64,000 bases of DNA from Solibacillus sp040274725. GTDB taxonomy: Bacteria; Bacillota; Bacilli; Bacillales_A; Planococcaceae. A program made the translations under genes and the position numbers. This document shows, in pieces, positions 42,353 through 51,043 of the stretch. Position 1 is the stretch's first letter; each line of letters begins with the position of its first letter. The notes under the pieces were generated by a model. That model was not told the DNA's origin, made no database searches, and worked only from the letters and a program-made list of their open reading frames with translations. The stretch is from positions 1-64,000 of the forward strand of contig JBEMAQ010000018.1 of NCBI GenBank assembly GCA_040274725.1, given 5' to 3'.

Positions 42353-42832
42353 ATGGAAATGACAGCGTGGATCATTATTATCGCGCTCTTTATCATTGCG
42401 TTTATTGGACTTGTTTATCCAATTATCCCGTCTGTGCTATTTATTTTAGGCGGCTTTATTGTGTATGGTTTGTTCTTTAGCTTTAGCGATTTGCCGTGGT
42501 GGTTTTGGGCAATTGAAATTTTATTCGTTATTTTACTATTTGCCGCTGATACCGTGTCAAACTTAGTCGGGGTGAAAAAATTTGGTGGCAGTAAAGCAGG
42601 GATGTGGGGCAGCACGATTGGTTTACTCATCGGTCCGTTTGTGATTCCGATTGCCGGCATTTTATTAGGTCCGTTTATTGGTGCGGTTGCGGCGGAGTTA
42701 CTTGTTACGCGCGCGACGTTTGATCAAGCAGTAAAAGCAGGGATTGGTTCACTTATTGGCTTTTTAACATCTGTTGTGACAAAGGGTATTATTCAGGCAA
42801 TCATGATTGTTTTATTTATTTTTGTCGTGTAG
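42353..42832 (+). CDS. yqgC: DUF456 membrane protein (YqgC)
   Basis: 159 aa with about four membrane segments. The repeated small-residue motifs GVKKFGGSKAGMWGSTIGLLIGPFVIPIAGILLGPFIGAVAAELL are typical of DUF456. Function unknown. SD AAGGAGTGAG. In B. subtilis yqgC also precedes sodA. Confidence 0.92.
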   Translation: MEMTAWIIIIALFIIAFIGLVYPIIPSVLFILGGFIVYGLFFSFSDLPWWFWAIEILFVILLFAADTVSNLVGVKKFGGSKAGMWGSTIGLLIGPFVIPIAGILLGPFIGAVAAELLVTRATFDQAVKAGIGSLIGFLTSVVTKGIIQAIMIVLFIFVV

Positions 42833-43038
42833 CGAGGCTTAGTAGTTGAAAGACAGGGATCACTTAACGTAAACTAAATATGGAAACAGTTACAAAAGAT
42901 AGAGTAATCGGAATGGATAGCTTTTCCGCCAAAAGGCTGAAATGTTATTTCATGCATTTTTTGCATTGAATGATGACTCAATTTTTGATAACCTAGTACT
43001 GTAATCAACATTAAACGCACTTTGGGAGGAATTTTAAC

Positions 43039-43644
43039 ATGGCTTACACATTACCACAGTTAACTTACGCTTACGACGCATTAGAACCACATATCGATGC
43101 AAAAACAATGGAAATTCACCACACGAAACATCACCAAACTTACATCACAAATGTAAACGCTGCTTTAGAAGGTACAGAATTCGCTGACAAAGATGTAAAC
43201 GAATTAATCGCTAACTTAGATGCGATTCCAGCTGACAAACAAACTGCAGTACGTAACAACGGTGGCGGTCACGCGAACCACACATTATTCTGGGAAGTAA
43301 TCGCTCCAGGCGGTTCTAACACACCAGTAGGCGAAGTAGCAGCTGCTATCGACGCGAAATTTGGTTCATTTGACGCTTTCAAAGAAGAGTTCGCTAAAGC
43401 TGCAACAACTCGTTTCGGTTCTGGCTGGGCTTGGTTAATCGTTGACGGTGACTCAGTTGCTGTAACTTCAACTCCAAACCAAGACTCTCCTGTAATGGAA
43501 GGTAAAACACCAATCCTAGGCTTAGACGTTTGGGAGCACGCTTACTACTTAAACTACCAAAACCGTCGTCCAGACTACATCGGTGGTTTCTGGAACGTAG
43601 TAAACTGGGATGTAGTAGAAGCTAAGTTCCAAGCTGCGAAATAA
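43039..43644 (+). CDS. sodA: Superoxide dismutase, Mn/Fe family
   Basis: Converts superoxide to H2O2 and O2; cytoplasmic, 201 aa. Metal ligands in HHTKHHQTYITNVN, GGGHANHTLFW and DVWEHAYYLNYQNRRPDYI (Asp and His). The residue pattern GGHANH and Gln-rich second sphere favour manganese. Codon use is visibly biased, consistent with high expression. SD GGGAGGAAT. Catalase at 56962 would remove the H2O2. Confidence 0.97.
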   Translation: MAYTLPQLTYAYDALEPHIDAKTMEIHHTKHHQTYITNVNAALEGTEFADKDVNELIANLDAIPADKQTAVRNNGGGHANHTLFWEVIAPGGSNTPVGEVAAAIDAKFGSFDAFKEEFAKAATTRFGSGWAWLIVDGDSVAVTSTPNQDSPVMEGKTPILGLDVWEHAYYLNYQNRRPDYIGGFWNVVNWDVVEAKFQAAK

Positions 43645-43655
43645 TTAGTTTTCCT

Positions 43656-43687
43656 AAAGCCACCATGCGCGCATGGTGGCTTTTTTA
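43656..43687 (+). terminator. Terminator after sodA
   Basis: Perfect stem AAGCCACCATGC/GCATGGTGGCTT and T-run. Confidence 0.92.
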
Positions 43688-43689
43688 CA

Positions 43690-44345
43690 TGGAGAGCGCA
43701 AAAAAGGCACGAATAAATATGTATTTTAAAAATAATTTTTTAAAACAAAATTACATTAACCCGAAAAAATCCCCGATGTAACAGGCCATTCAAAAATTTA
43801 AATTGGTAAAATACACGAATTTCCAGAATTGATATACGACTTATTAAAAAATATGTGTCAAACTGTCATTTATAAGATAAATCGTTTTGATTTTTTTATA
43901 AAATCACAGTTTATTACTGATTAAGGTAATCTGATTAAGTATTTAGACGTAGAAAAAATAAACCTTTTTTATAGAAAAATGCTATTATTCTAAACAAATA
44001 TAACGTTCTTTGTTTACTTTCCACCATTTCTGCTACTGGTGTTAGAAACGATCCTTGTCATTGTACAGCATTTAAACAAGCTTCAATATTTGGCGTGTAT
44101 TTTTTGGGATTTACGTGAAAAAAGCGCGGTTTTTTTGCAGGAATTCAGCTTTTTTCATTCGTTTTTGCGCGGATTTTTCTAGGAGGAAGCGCATAACAGT
44201 ATGTATATTTTTATGTTTTGAAGCATTTTCTGTTACGAAATGATAAAAAGATAGCGCATGGCACCTTATTTAAAAATAAGTTGTATATCATTTTCCACCA
44301 AATGAAGGATTTGTATTTGAAAAATTTATGTATGCTGTTCAAACA
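43690..44345. other. AT-rich intergenic region without recognised gene
   Basis: About 650 nt. A strong SD (TAGGAGGAAGC near 44180) is followed by ATG at 44201, but that frame closes after six codons. A weak TTG-initiated 80-codon frame overlaps its stop and runs into the antisense of crcB; it looks spurious. GAAAAAAGC and GCTTTTTTC near 44120-44157 could pair. Nothing else is supported. Confidence 0.5.
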
Positions 44346-44405
44346 GTCAAAAATTTTAGCCTCTTCTTTCCATTATTCAATGGGGAAAGAAGGAGCTAAA
44401 ATTTT
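44346..44405 (-). terminator. Terminator of the crcB pair
   Basis: 22-nt arms (44350-44371 and 44384-44405) with two adjacent mismatches and a 12-nt loop; on the minus strand the hairpin ends in AAAATTTTTG. The right arm overlaps the stop codon of the second crcB gene. Confidence 0.75.
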
Positions 44406-44748
44406 ACTGGCTTATGTAAAAACCAGCGCTTGCGGCGATGATGCCGATAGCGGCAGATGAGCCAATATAGAGCAGTGCACACGTGATTTTTTTTTCAAGT
44501 AGCAATGCAGTAGCCTCATAGCTAAAGGTAGAGAAGGTGGTGAAAGAGCCTAAAAAGCCGCTTGCAACCAAATAATAAAATGCGGTAGACGGTGTACCCC
44601 CCAAAAACGCACCGAGTGCAAAAGAACCACTACTATTAATAATAAACGTTGGCCAAGGAAAGCGTTGCTTATTCATTTGCCCAATCCATTTACTCAGTAA
44701 AAACCGAAAAATCGCGCCGGTAAAGCCACCAATGGCAACAAAAATCAC
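44404..44748 (-). CDS. crcB: Fluoride channel subunit CrcB/Fluc (second)
   Basis: 114 aa, four membrane segments. FVAIGGFTGAIFRFLLSKW, the polar-track Asn in PTFIINSSGSFALGAFLGG and GFLGSFTTFSTFSYEATALL match Fluc. Exports F- as a dual-topology dimer or with the partner gene upstream. GTG start overlaps the partner's stop (GTGA) after AAGGAGG, showing strict coupling. Confidence 0.93.
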   Translation of the reverse strand: MIFVAIGGFTGAIFRFLLSKWIGQMNKQRFPWPTFIINSSGSFALGAFLGGTPSTAFYYLVASGFLGSFTTFSTFSYEATALLLEKKITCALLYIGSSAAIGIIAASAGFYISQ

Positions 44749-45110
44749 AAACCAAACCTCCTTGCCATGAAAATTCCGATGGCGCTAAAAGTGAGTCCAC
44801 CGACTAAACTACCACCGACATAAAGTAGTGCATAAAAAGCAGCGCCTTGCTGCAAAAGCTGCAACGTCTCATAGCTAAACGTAGAAAATGTGGTAAACGC
44901 GCCAAGCACGCCTGTTGTGAGAGCTAATTTTAGGTGTACATTTCGAATGATGGTGGTACTTGTTAAGAAAAGGCCGAGTAGGAAGCAGCCGAGTAAATTT
45001 ACGCACAGCGTTGCGAATGGGAATGTCCCATTAAAAGGAATGGTCGTACTAATCATGACGCGTAGCACGGCCCCGATTGCCCCGCCAATGCCTACATATA
45101 AACTATTCAA
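44745..45110 (-). CDS. crcB: Fluoride channel subunit CrcB/Fluc (first)
   Basis: 121 aa. LYVGIGGAIGAVLRVMIS, LCVNLLGCFLLGLFL and GVLGAFTTFSTFSYETLQLL are the family signatures. Two coupled crcB genes, as here, usually make opposite-oriented halves of one heterodimeric channel. No fluoride riboswitch was recognised upstream. SD GAGGTGATCCG before TTG/ATG start region. Confidence 0.93.
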   Translation of the reverse strand: MNSLYVGIGGAIGAVLRVMISTTIPFNGTFPFATLCVNLLGCFLLGLFLTSTTIIRNVHLKLALTTGVLGAFTTFSTFSYETLQLLQQGAAFYALLYVGGSLVGGLTFSAIGIFMARRFGL

Positions 45111-45295
45111 CGGATCACCTCATCTATTTTTCTTTTTCCATTGTGCGCTAGTTTTAGAGAAATGGAAACCTTTCATGCATTTCACCGTCAAAACAGGTGA
45201 GAACGGACTTTTTTCAAAGCGCGCACAGTGTTATACTAAAAGTTATGGGTTACTAAACTAATAACATTATATAAGATAAGAAAGGAGCGATTCGA

Positions 45296-47509
45296 ATGCG
45301 CAAAATTCCACAAGGGAAACCGACAAAAGCGAAAGCAAAGGCGATGCAGCGCGCTAGCTTAACATTTCGAATGAATGTCCTTTTCTTTTCTATTTTTCTC
45401 CTATTTTCATTGCTAATTTTTAGGCTTGGGTATTTGCAAATAGTAAAAGGTGAGGATTATGTTCGTGCATTAGAGCGAACAGAAGAGGTACGTGTCAATA
45501 CGAGTGTACCACGTGGTCGGATTTTTGATCGATATGGTCGTATTTTAGTAGATAATGAGCCAGAAAATGCGATTACCTATACGAAAATGCAGACGACAAA
45601 GCGCGCGGAGATGCTAGAGATTGCGGAGACGCTTGCGACGCTAATTGAGCAACCGACAAAGCGTGTGACGTATCGTGATAAATTAGATTTCTGGATTATT
45701 CGTAATCCGGAGCGTGCACAAGAGAAAGTAACGAAAAAAGAGATGGATGAATTCCGTGCAACGGATGAAGAAATGGAAGAGTCGGCATTTAATGCAGAGC
45801 ATGATCGCCGCGTTCGTGAGCGTATTACGGATGACGAGCTTGCCGAGCTGAAAGAGTTTGACTTAGAAGTACTCGCGATTTTCCGCGAAATGACGACGGG
45901 CTACAATCTGTCACCACAAATTATTAAAGGTGAGGATGTAACAGATGAGGAGTTTGCACGTGTATCAGAGCGTTTAGCAGAACTTCCGGGTGTCAACACA
46001 ACAACCGACTGGAAGCGTGTACGTTTATCATCACTGGCCATTTTAGGACGGACAACAGTGCCGAGCAAAGGGGTACCAAAGTCGAAGCTGAATTTCTATT
46101 TAGCACGTGAATATTCACGAAACGACCGCGTCGGCGAAAGTTATTTTGAGGCGCAGTATGAGGAACTATTACAGGGCGAAAAATCCGTTGTCAAAAACTT
46201 AACGAATAAAAAAGGGCAAGTCGTCGAAACGGTAACAACCTATGACGGCGAGCCAGGGAAAGATTTAGTATCGACGATTGATATTGAGTTGCAGCAAGAG
46301 GCTGAAAAAATCGTGGAGTCCAAGCTACTTGAAATTAAAGCGATGGGGAGCTCGTATTTATTAGATCGTGCTTTCTACGTGATGATGAATCCAAATACAG
46401 GGGAGCTATTGTCTGTTGTCGGAAAAAAAATCGAGTATGATGAAGAGACCGGCAAACCATATATTATTGATTATTCGTATGGCGCATTTACGACATCTTA
46501 CGAGGCGGGTTCTTCGATTAAGGCAGCAACCGTGTTAATGGGCTATAACGAAGGCGTGATTACACCAGGTACGGTAATGCTCGATTCACCAATGCGTATC
46601 GGGAACTTAACGTTAAACTCTCTTTTCAATAAAAGTGGTAGTGTGATGTTAAATGATGTGAAGGCATTAGAACGTTCGTCAAACGTCTATATGTTTAAAA
46701 TTGCGATGGGTGTTGGGGGGAGAACGTATTCACCAGGCATGCGCTTTAGTTTACCTGAAGGAACGATTCAAACGATGCGTAATGAATATGCACAGTTTGG
46801 TTTAGGTGTGCCAACAGGGATTGATTTACCAGGTGAAGCAGTCGGCTATCAAGCAGACCCCGATACAGATACCAAACTACTAAACTTAGCGATTGGTCAG
46901 TTCGATACGTATACACCGATGCAACTTGCGCAATATATTTCGACTGTAGCAAATGGTGGCTACCGTATTGCACCACGTATGCTCAAGGAAATCCGTAATC
47001 CGTCAGAAGATGGCGAGACACTGGGTACATTAGTGCAAGAAGTAGATCCGAAAATTTTAAATAAAATCGAAAATACAGATGCTGAGGTAAAACAAGTACA
47101 GCAAGGGTTACGCCAAGTGTATGTGGGCGCACAAGGTTCTGCACGCGCTGTATTTGGGAATGCCCCTTACACAGCAGCGGGTAAAACAGGTACAGCCCAA
47201 GTAGTCTATTACGGACCGCAACGTGATAAATACGGGACAGATACAATTAACATTGTCCATGTAGGCTATGCGCCATTTGAAAATCCAGAGGTTGCGTATG
47301 CGCTTATTATTCCGTGGGCAACGACGAACTTTAATATTTATTTACCTCAAGGGAACCAAATGGCAAAAGAAATTTTAGATAAATATTTCGAGCTACAAAA
47401 GAAATATGAGAAAGAAGGTTTAAGCACATCTTCGGTTGAGCAAAAAATCATTAATACAAATGAAACAAAGTTAAACGAAGATGAAGCTGTAGAAACCGTG
47501 AAGGAATAA
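45296..47509 (+). CDS. pbpA: Class B penicillin-binding protein (transpeptidase)
   Basis: Cell-wall elongation DD-transpeptidase, 737 aa. Short cytoplasmic N-terminus, TM at about residues 27-48 (MNVLFFSIFLLFSLLIFRLGYLQI), pedestal domain with RGRIFDRYGRILVDN, and the C-terminal penicillin-binding domain: SXXK in AGSSIKAATVL (~405), SXN in RSSNVYMF (~461), KTG in AAGKTGTAQVVY (~631). The long acidic insert near 150-220 is usual for PBP2-type proteins of Bacillales. SD AAAGGAGCGA. Position before pst genes equals B. subtilis pbpA (yqgF). Confidence 0.93.
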   Translation: MRKIPQGKPTKAKAKAMQRASLTFRMNVLFFSIFLLFSLLIFRLGYLQIVKGEDYVRALERTEEVRVNTSVPRGRIFDRYGRILVDNEPENAITYTKMQTTKRAEMLEIAETLATLIEQPTKRVTYRDKLDFWIIRNPERAQEKVTKKEMDEFRATDEEMEESAFNAEHDRRVRERITDDELAELKEFDLEVLAIFREMTTGYNLSPQIIKGEDVTDEEFARVSERLAELPGVNTTTDWKRVRLSSLAILGRTTVPSKGVPKSKLNFYLAREYSRNDRVGESYFEAQYEELLQGEKSVVKNLTNKKGQVVETVTTYDGEPGKDLVSTIDIELQQEAEKIVESKLLEIKAMGSSYLLDRAFYVMMNPNTGELLSVVGKKIEYDEETGKPYIIDYSYGAFTTSYEAGSSIKAATVLMGYNEGVITPGTVMLDSPMRIGNLTLNSLFNKSGSVMLNDVKALERSSNVYMFKIAMGVGGRTYSPGMRFSLPEGTIQTMRNEYAQFGLGVPTGIDLPGEAVGYQADPDTDTKLLNLAIGQFDTYTPMQLAQYISTVANGGYRIAPRMLKEIRNPSEDGETLGTLVQEVDPKILNKIENTDAEVKQVQQGLRQVYVGAQGSARAVFGNAPYTAAGKTGTAQVVYYGPQRDKYGTDTINIVHVGYAPFENPEVAYALIIPWATTNFNIYLPQGNQMAKEILDKYFELQKKYEKEGLSTSSVEQKIINTNETKLNEDEAVETVKE

Positions 47510-47519
47510 TCATTAAAGC

Positions 47520-47557
47520 AAAGGCTGTATCGATTTGATGATGCAGCCTTTCCTTTT
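47520..47557 (+). terminator. Terminator after pbpA
   Basis: Stem AAAGGCTGTAT/ATGCAGCCTTT followed by CCTTTTTAG. Confidence 0.82.
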
Positions 47558-47571
47558 TAGGGGAGAAGAGT

Positions 47572-47982
47572 ATGCGTAAAATCGTTTTTCAAGTTGTTAT
47601 TTTTGCAGGGGCACTGAGCAATGCCGTGATGCTTGTGATGTCCGAGGCGTCTATTTATTTAGTTGTCGGGTCAACAATTGTCTATATTGTAGGTTTCCAG
47701 CTTTTACTGCGTTACATGGAACCGCGCTTTGTGCGTGCGGAGCGTCTTCGCAACACGACGAAGTATCCGTTTTTAACGGAATTGCAGTCGGCGAAAAAGG
47801 CGACGGTCATTTTGCAGGACGGCTCGATTTATTATAATGCGACATTTGGTGAGTATGTCGACAAAAGCTCAAGTAAAATTAAGCTCAATGTCTCAACCGT
47901 GAAAACAAAAAAACAAGAAGCACAAACAGATGTCCATGAAATGGAGTTAACGTCTATTAAAAGTGTGAAGAAAATTCAATAA
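47572..47982 (+). CDS. Hypothetical membrane protein
   Basis: 136 aa; no family recognised. Two N-terminal membrane segments (about residues 5-22 and 27-47) form a hairpin, followed by a basic then beta-rich cytoplasmic tail (KKATVILQDGSIYYNATFGEYVDKSSSKIKLNVSTVK) resembling a small Sm- or PilZ-like barrel only in a general way. SD GGGGAGAAG. Flanked by terminators, so it is an independent unit between pbpA and pstS. Confidence 0.75.
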   Translation: MRKIVFQVVIFAGALSNAVMLVMSEASIYLVVGSTIVYIVGFQLLLRYMEPRFVRAERLRNTTKYPFLTELQSAKKATVILQDGSIYYNATFGEYVDKSSSKIKLNVSTVKTKKQEAQTDVHEMELTSIKSVKKIQ

Positions 47983-47989
47983 AACTGGG

Positions 47990-48019
47990 AAGCGCGGAGG
48001 ATAACTCTCGCGCTTTTTT
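47990..48019 (+). terminator. Terminator before pstS region
   Basis: Stem AAGCGCG/CGCGCTT with GAG/CTC extension, then T-run. Confidence 0.85.
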
Positions 48020-48054
48020 ACATTCTTAACATAATTTACAAAATAGGTGTGACA

Positions 48055-48071
48055 TTTACAGATGATTAACG
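48055..48071 (+). promoter_or_regulatory. Candidate PhoP box pair
   Basis: TTTACA (48055-48060) and TTAACG (48066-48071) with 5-nt spacing fit the PhoP direct-repeat consensus TT(A/T/C)ACA-N5; TTAACA at 48026 is a further, out-of-phase copy. TATAGT at 48103-48108 may be the -10. Phosphate-starvation induction of pst is known for the family; this site is a weak prediction. Confidence 0.45.
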
Positions 48072-48155
48072 AATGTTCTATATGTCCTCAACAAACAATC
48101 TTTATAGTTTGAATTGTAAGAAATATCGATACTTGAATTAACGGAGGAATATGAA

Positions 48156-49130
48156 ATGAAAAAGTGGAAGTACCTAACAATGACAGCAGTACTCGGTTCA
48201 TCATTATTTTTAGTAGCATGCGGAGGCGAGGAAGCAAACGAAAAAACAGACGACGCGGCGACTCCAAATGAAGTAGCTTCAGCAGAAGCAGGCGCAGCAC
48301 AATTAACAGGTGATGTAATCGGAGACGGCTCTTCAACAGTCGCACCAATCACAGAGGCGCTTGTTGAGGAATACAGCGCAGTACAGCCGGATGTTCGCGT
48401 AGCTGTCGGCGTATCAGGTACAGGCGGTGGCTTTGAAAAGTTTGCGAACGGAGAAACAGACTTCTCAAACGCATCACGTCCAATTAAAGATAGCGAGGTT
48501 GAGTCATTAAAGACGGCGGGTATCGACTACACAGAATTCGAGCTAGCTTATGACGGCTTATCGGTTGTTGTACACCCTGAAAATACATGGGCAACAGATT
48601 TAACAGTTGACCAATTAAAGAAAATTTGGATTGAAGATGGTACGACAAAAAAATGGTCAGACATCAATCCAGCTTGGCCGGCTGAAGAAATCGTCCACTA
48701 TTCACCAGGTGCGGACTCAGGCACATTTGATTACTTTGACGAAGTGATTTTAGACGGCGAGGACTTAGTGCAAACAGCGACATTATCAGAAGATGATAAC
48801 GTGCTTGTAACGGGCGTAAAGGCAGATAAAAACGCCATCGCATTCTTCGGCTATGCGTATTATTTAGAAAATGCCAATCAATTACAAGTTGTGAAAGTGA
48901 ACGGCATTGAACCAACAAACGATACAATCGAGTCAGGCGAATATTCACCGCTATCACGTCCATTATTCCTTTACGTGAAAAATTCATCAATGGCCGAAAA
49001 CGAAGCGGTTTATGATTTCGTGAAATTCTCATTAGAAAATGGTGGCGCAATGGCTGAGGCAGTCGGCTATGTAAGCTCACCGCAAGAAAAGTATGATGCA
49101 GGCTTAGCGGCGCTTGAGGCGTTAAAATAA
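48156..49130 (+). CDS. pstS: Phosphate-binding lipoprotein PstS
   Basis: High-affinity Pi-binding component, 324 aa, lipid-anchored outside. Lipobox LVAC at Cys22 after a 21-residue signal; acidic linker; binding domain with IGDGSSTVAPITEAL, GVSGTGGGFEKFANGETDFSNASRPI and SPGADSGTFDYF, where Ser, Thr and Asp contact phosphate. SD CGGAGGAAT. Confidence 0.96.
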   Translation: MKKWKYLTMTAVLGSSLFLVACGGEEANEKTDDAATPNEVASAEAGAAQLTGDVIGDGSSTVAPITEALVEEYSAVQPDVRVAVGVSGTGGGFEKFANGETDFSNASRPIKDSEVESLKTAGIDYTEFELAYDGLSVVVHPENTWATDLTVDQLKKIWIEDGTTKKWSDINPAWPAEEIVHYSPGADSGTFDYFDEVILDGEDLVQTATLSEDDNVLVTGVKADKNAIAFFGYAYYLENANQLQVVKVNGIEPTNDTIESGEYSPLSRPLFLYVKNSSMAENEAVYDFVKFSLENGGAMAEAVGYVSSPQEKYDAGLAALEALK

Positions 49131-49145
49131 TACGTGCTACTACAG

Positions 49146-49171
49146 TGTGCGGGCGTGTCAACTCCCGCACA
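49146..49171 (+). terminator. Hairpin between pstS and pstC
   Basis: Perfect GC-rich stem TGTGCGGG/CCCGCACA followed by TTTATTC. The weak T-run suggests partial termination or an mRNA 3'-end stabiliser, which would keep PstS more abundant than the membrane subunits. Confidence 0.7.
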
Positions 49172-49206
49172 TTTATTCATGAAGAAAACGTGAGGGGAGT
49201 AGAATC

Positions 49207-50151
49207 ATGACTTCAAAGATAGAAAATGCAACAAATGTGCAGGAGCTTGTTGCGAAGTCACGTAATCGCAAAGGGAAAAAGTTACTAGAAAAGCTCGTAC
49301 CAGTAGGCTTATTTTTAGCGGCCTTCTTATCGGTCTTAACAACCTTTGGGATTGTGTTTACATTAATATTTGAAACGTTTGAGTTTTTCCAACGTGTAGC
49401 AATTACGGACTTTTTATTCGGGACACAGTGGATTCCGTTCTCGGGTAAGGAACCTTTATACGGTGTGCTGCCACTCATTCTCGGCACATTTAAAGTAACG
49501 ATTATTGCGATGCTTGTTGCCGTCCCGTTCGGACTTGGGGCAGCGATTTATTTAAGTGAGTATGCTTCGGAAAACGTGCGCCGTACAGTGAAGCCGGTTT
49601 TAGAAGTATTAGCGGGTGTACCGACAATCGTTTACGGGTTTTTCGCGTTAACATTTGTGACACCTATTTTGCAATCCATTCTTCCATCGTTAAAGATTTT
49701 TAACGCGCTAAGCCCGGGGATTGTCGTCGGGATTATGATTTTACCGATGATTGCGTCGATGTCAGAGGACGCGATGAGTGCTGTACCACGCTCGATTCGT
49801 GAGGGCGCACTTGGCCTTGGCTCAACGAAATTAGAAGTTGCGATTAAAGTTGTGTTACCAGCTGCCTTATCAGGGATTGTTGCATCCATTGTCCTTGCTG
49901 TTTCACGCGCAATCGGTGAGACGATGATCGTATCGCTTGCAGGCGGCTCGACACCACTCTTTGAATTTGGCTTCACGGATTCCATTCAAACAATGACCGC
50001 GTACATCGTTCAAGTAACAACAGGGGACGCGGGTTACGGCACAACGATTTACTATTCTATTTACGCAGTTGGATTCACGTTATTCTTGTTTACATTAGCG
50101 ATGAATTTACTAGCCAGCTATATTTCGAAGCGCTTCCGAGAGGAGTATTAA
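49207..50151 (+). CDS. pstC: Phosphate ABC transporter permease PstC
   Basis: 314 aa, six membrane segments. EAA-loop region EGALGLGSTKLEVAIKVVLPAALSGIVASIVLAVSRAIGETMIV near residues 198-242 is the site that docks PstB. PIILGTFKVTIIAMLVAVPFGLGAAIYLSEYA near 95-120. SD GAGGGGAG. Confidence 0.96.
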   Translation: MTSKIENATNVQELVAKSRNRKGKKLLEKLVPVGLFLAAFLSVLTTFGIVFTLIFETFEFFQRVAITDFLFGTQWIPFSGKEPLYGVLPLILGTFKVTIIAMLVAVPFGLGAAIYLSEYASENVRRTVKPVLEVLAGVPTIVYGFFALTFVTPILQSILPSLKIFNALSPGIVVGIMILPMIASMSEDAMSAVPRSIREGALGLGSTKLEVAIKVVLPAALSGIVASIVLAVSRAIGETMIVSLAGGSTPLFEFGFTDSIQTMTAYIVQVTTGDAGYGTTIYYSIYAVGFTLFLFTLAMNLLASYISKRFREEY

Positions 50152-50152
50152 C

Positions 50153-51031
50153 ATGAACTATTTACAAGAAGAGTCGGTTATGAAAACAATGCGTGGACGT
50201 CTTATGAAAAATAAAGTGTATAAAGCGATTTTTATTGCAGCGACAAGCTTTGCGCTTCTTGCACTCATGGTGCTACTTTACCGTATTTTTTCACAAGGAA
50301 TGGGCTTTTTAGATTGGCAGTTTTTAACGAACTTTGCCTCGCGTATTCCTGAAAATGCAGGGATTAAGGCCGCATTAATCGGCTCGCTTTGGCTTATGTG
50401 TGTCGTTGCGCCCGTTTCCATTATTTTAGGGGTTTCGACAGCGATTTATTTAGAGGAATATGCAAAGAAAAATAAAATAAATGATTTTATTCGCATGAAT
50501 ATTTCAAACTTGGCGGGGGTTCCGTCGATTGTCTTCGGTTTACTTGGGTTAACAATTTTCGTACGCATGCTCGGCATGGGCAAATCTGTGCTGGCAGCCG
50601 GTTTAACGATGAGCTTGCTTATTTTACCGGTCATTATTGTGGCTGCACAAGAAGCCATTCGCGCTGTCCCGAATGAGCAGCGTGAGGCATCGTTCGGGAT
50701 GGGTGCGACAAAGTGGCAAACGATTGTCCGCGTCGTGTTGCCAGCTGCGATTCCAGGGATTTTAACAGGGAGTATTTTAGCCCTGTCTCGTGCAATTGGT
50801 GAAACAGCACCGCTTGTGGTCATCGGGATTCCGGTTATCTTGCAGTTTTTACCGGATAGCTTCCTAAGTTCATTTACCGCATTACCGATGCAGATTTTCG
50901 ATTGGGCGAAGCGTCCGCAAGAGACATTCCAATATGTGGCGTCAGCCGGCATCATTGTGCTGATGGTATTACTTGTCTTTATGAATTCAATTGCGATTTT
51001 CATTCGAAATAAATTCCAAAAACGTTATTAG
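50153..51031 (+). CDS. pstA: Phosphate ABC transporter permease PstA
   Basis: 292 aa, six membrane segments, partner of PstC. EAA loop EASFGMGATKWQTIVRVVLPAAIPGILTGSILALSRAIGETAPL. SD GAGAGGAGTATT before ATG 50153, 1 nt after the pstC stop; ATG 50180 is an alternative start nearer the conserved N-terminus. Confidence 0.95.
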   Translation: MNYLQEESVMKTMRGRLMKNKVYKAIFIAATSFALLALMVLLYRIFSQGMGFLDWQFLTNFASRIPENAGIKAALIGSLWLMCVVAPVSIILGVSTAIYLEEYAKKNKINDFIRMNISNLAGVPSIVFGLLGLTIFVRMLGMGKSVLAAGLTMSLLILPVIIVAAQEAIRAVPNEQREASFGMGATKWQTIVRVVLPAAIPGILTGSILALSRAIGETAPLVVIGIPVILQFLPDSFLSSFTALPMQIFDWAKRPQETFQYVASAGIIVLMVLLVFMNSIAIFIRNKFQKRY

Positions 51032-51043
51032 GAGCGTGTAGTG

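Noticed and set aside
44218..44460. 80-codon plus-strand frame starting with TTG
   Set aside because: No SD for the TTG, odd composition, and its 3' third is antisense to crcB; it probably arises by chance in AT-rich DNA.
45111..45295. Possible fluoride riboswitch upstream of crcB
   Set aside because: The conserved core of the crcB motif could not be found by eye on the minus strand.
48664..49170. 168-codon frame antisense to pstS
   Set aside because: pstS is certain; long antisense frames arise here from the codon bias of real genes. The same applies to antisense frames at 1828-2253, 50446-51003 and 54285-54803.
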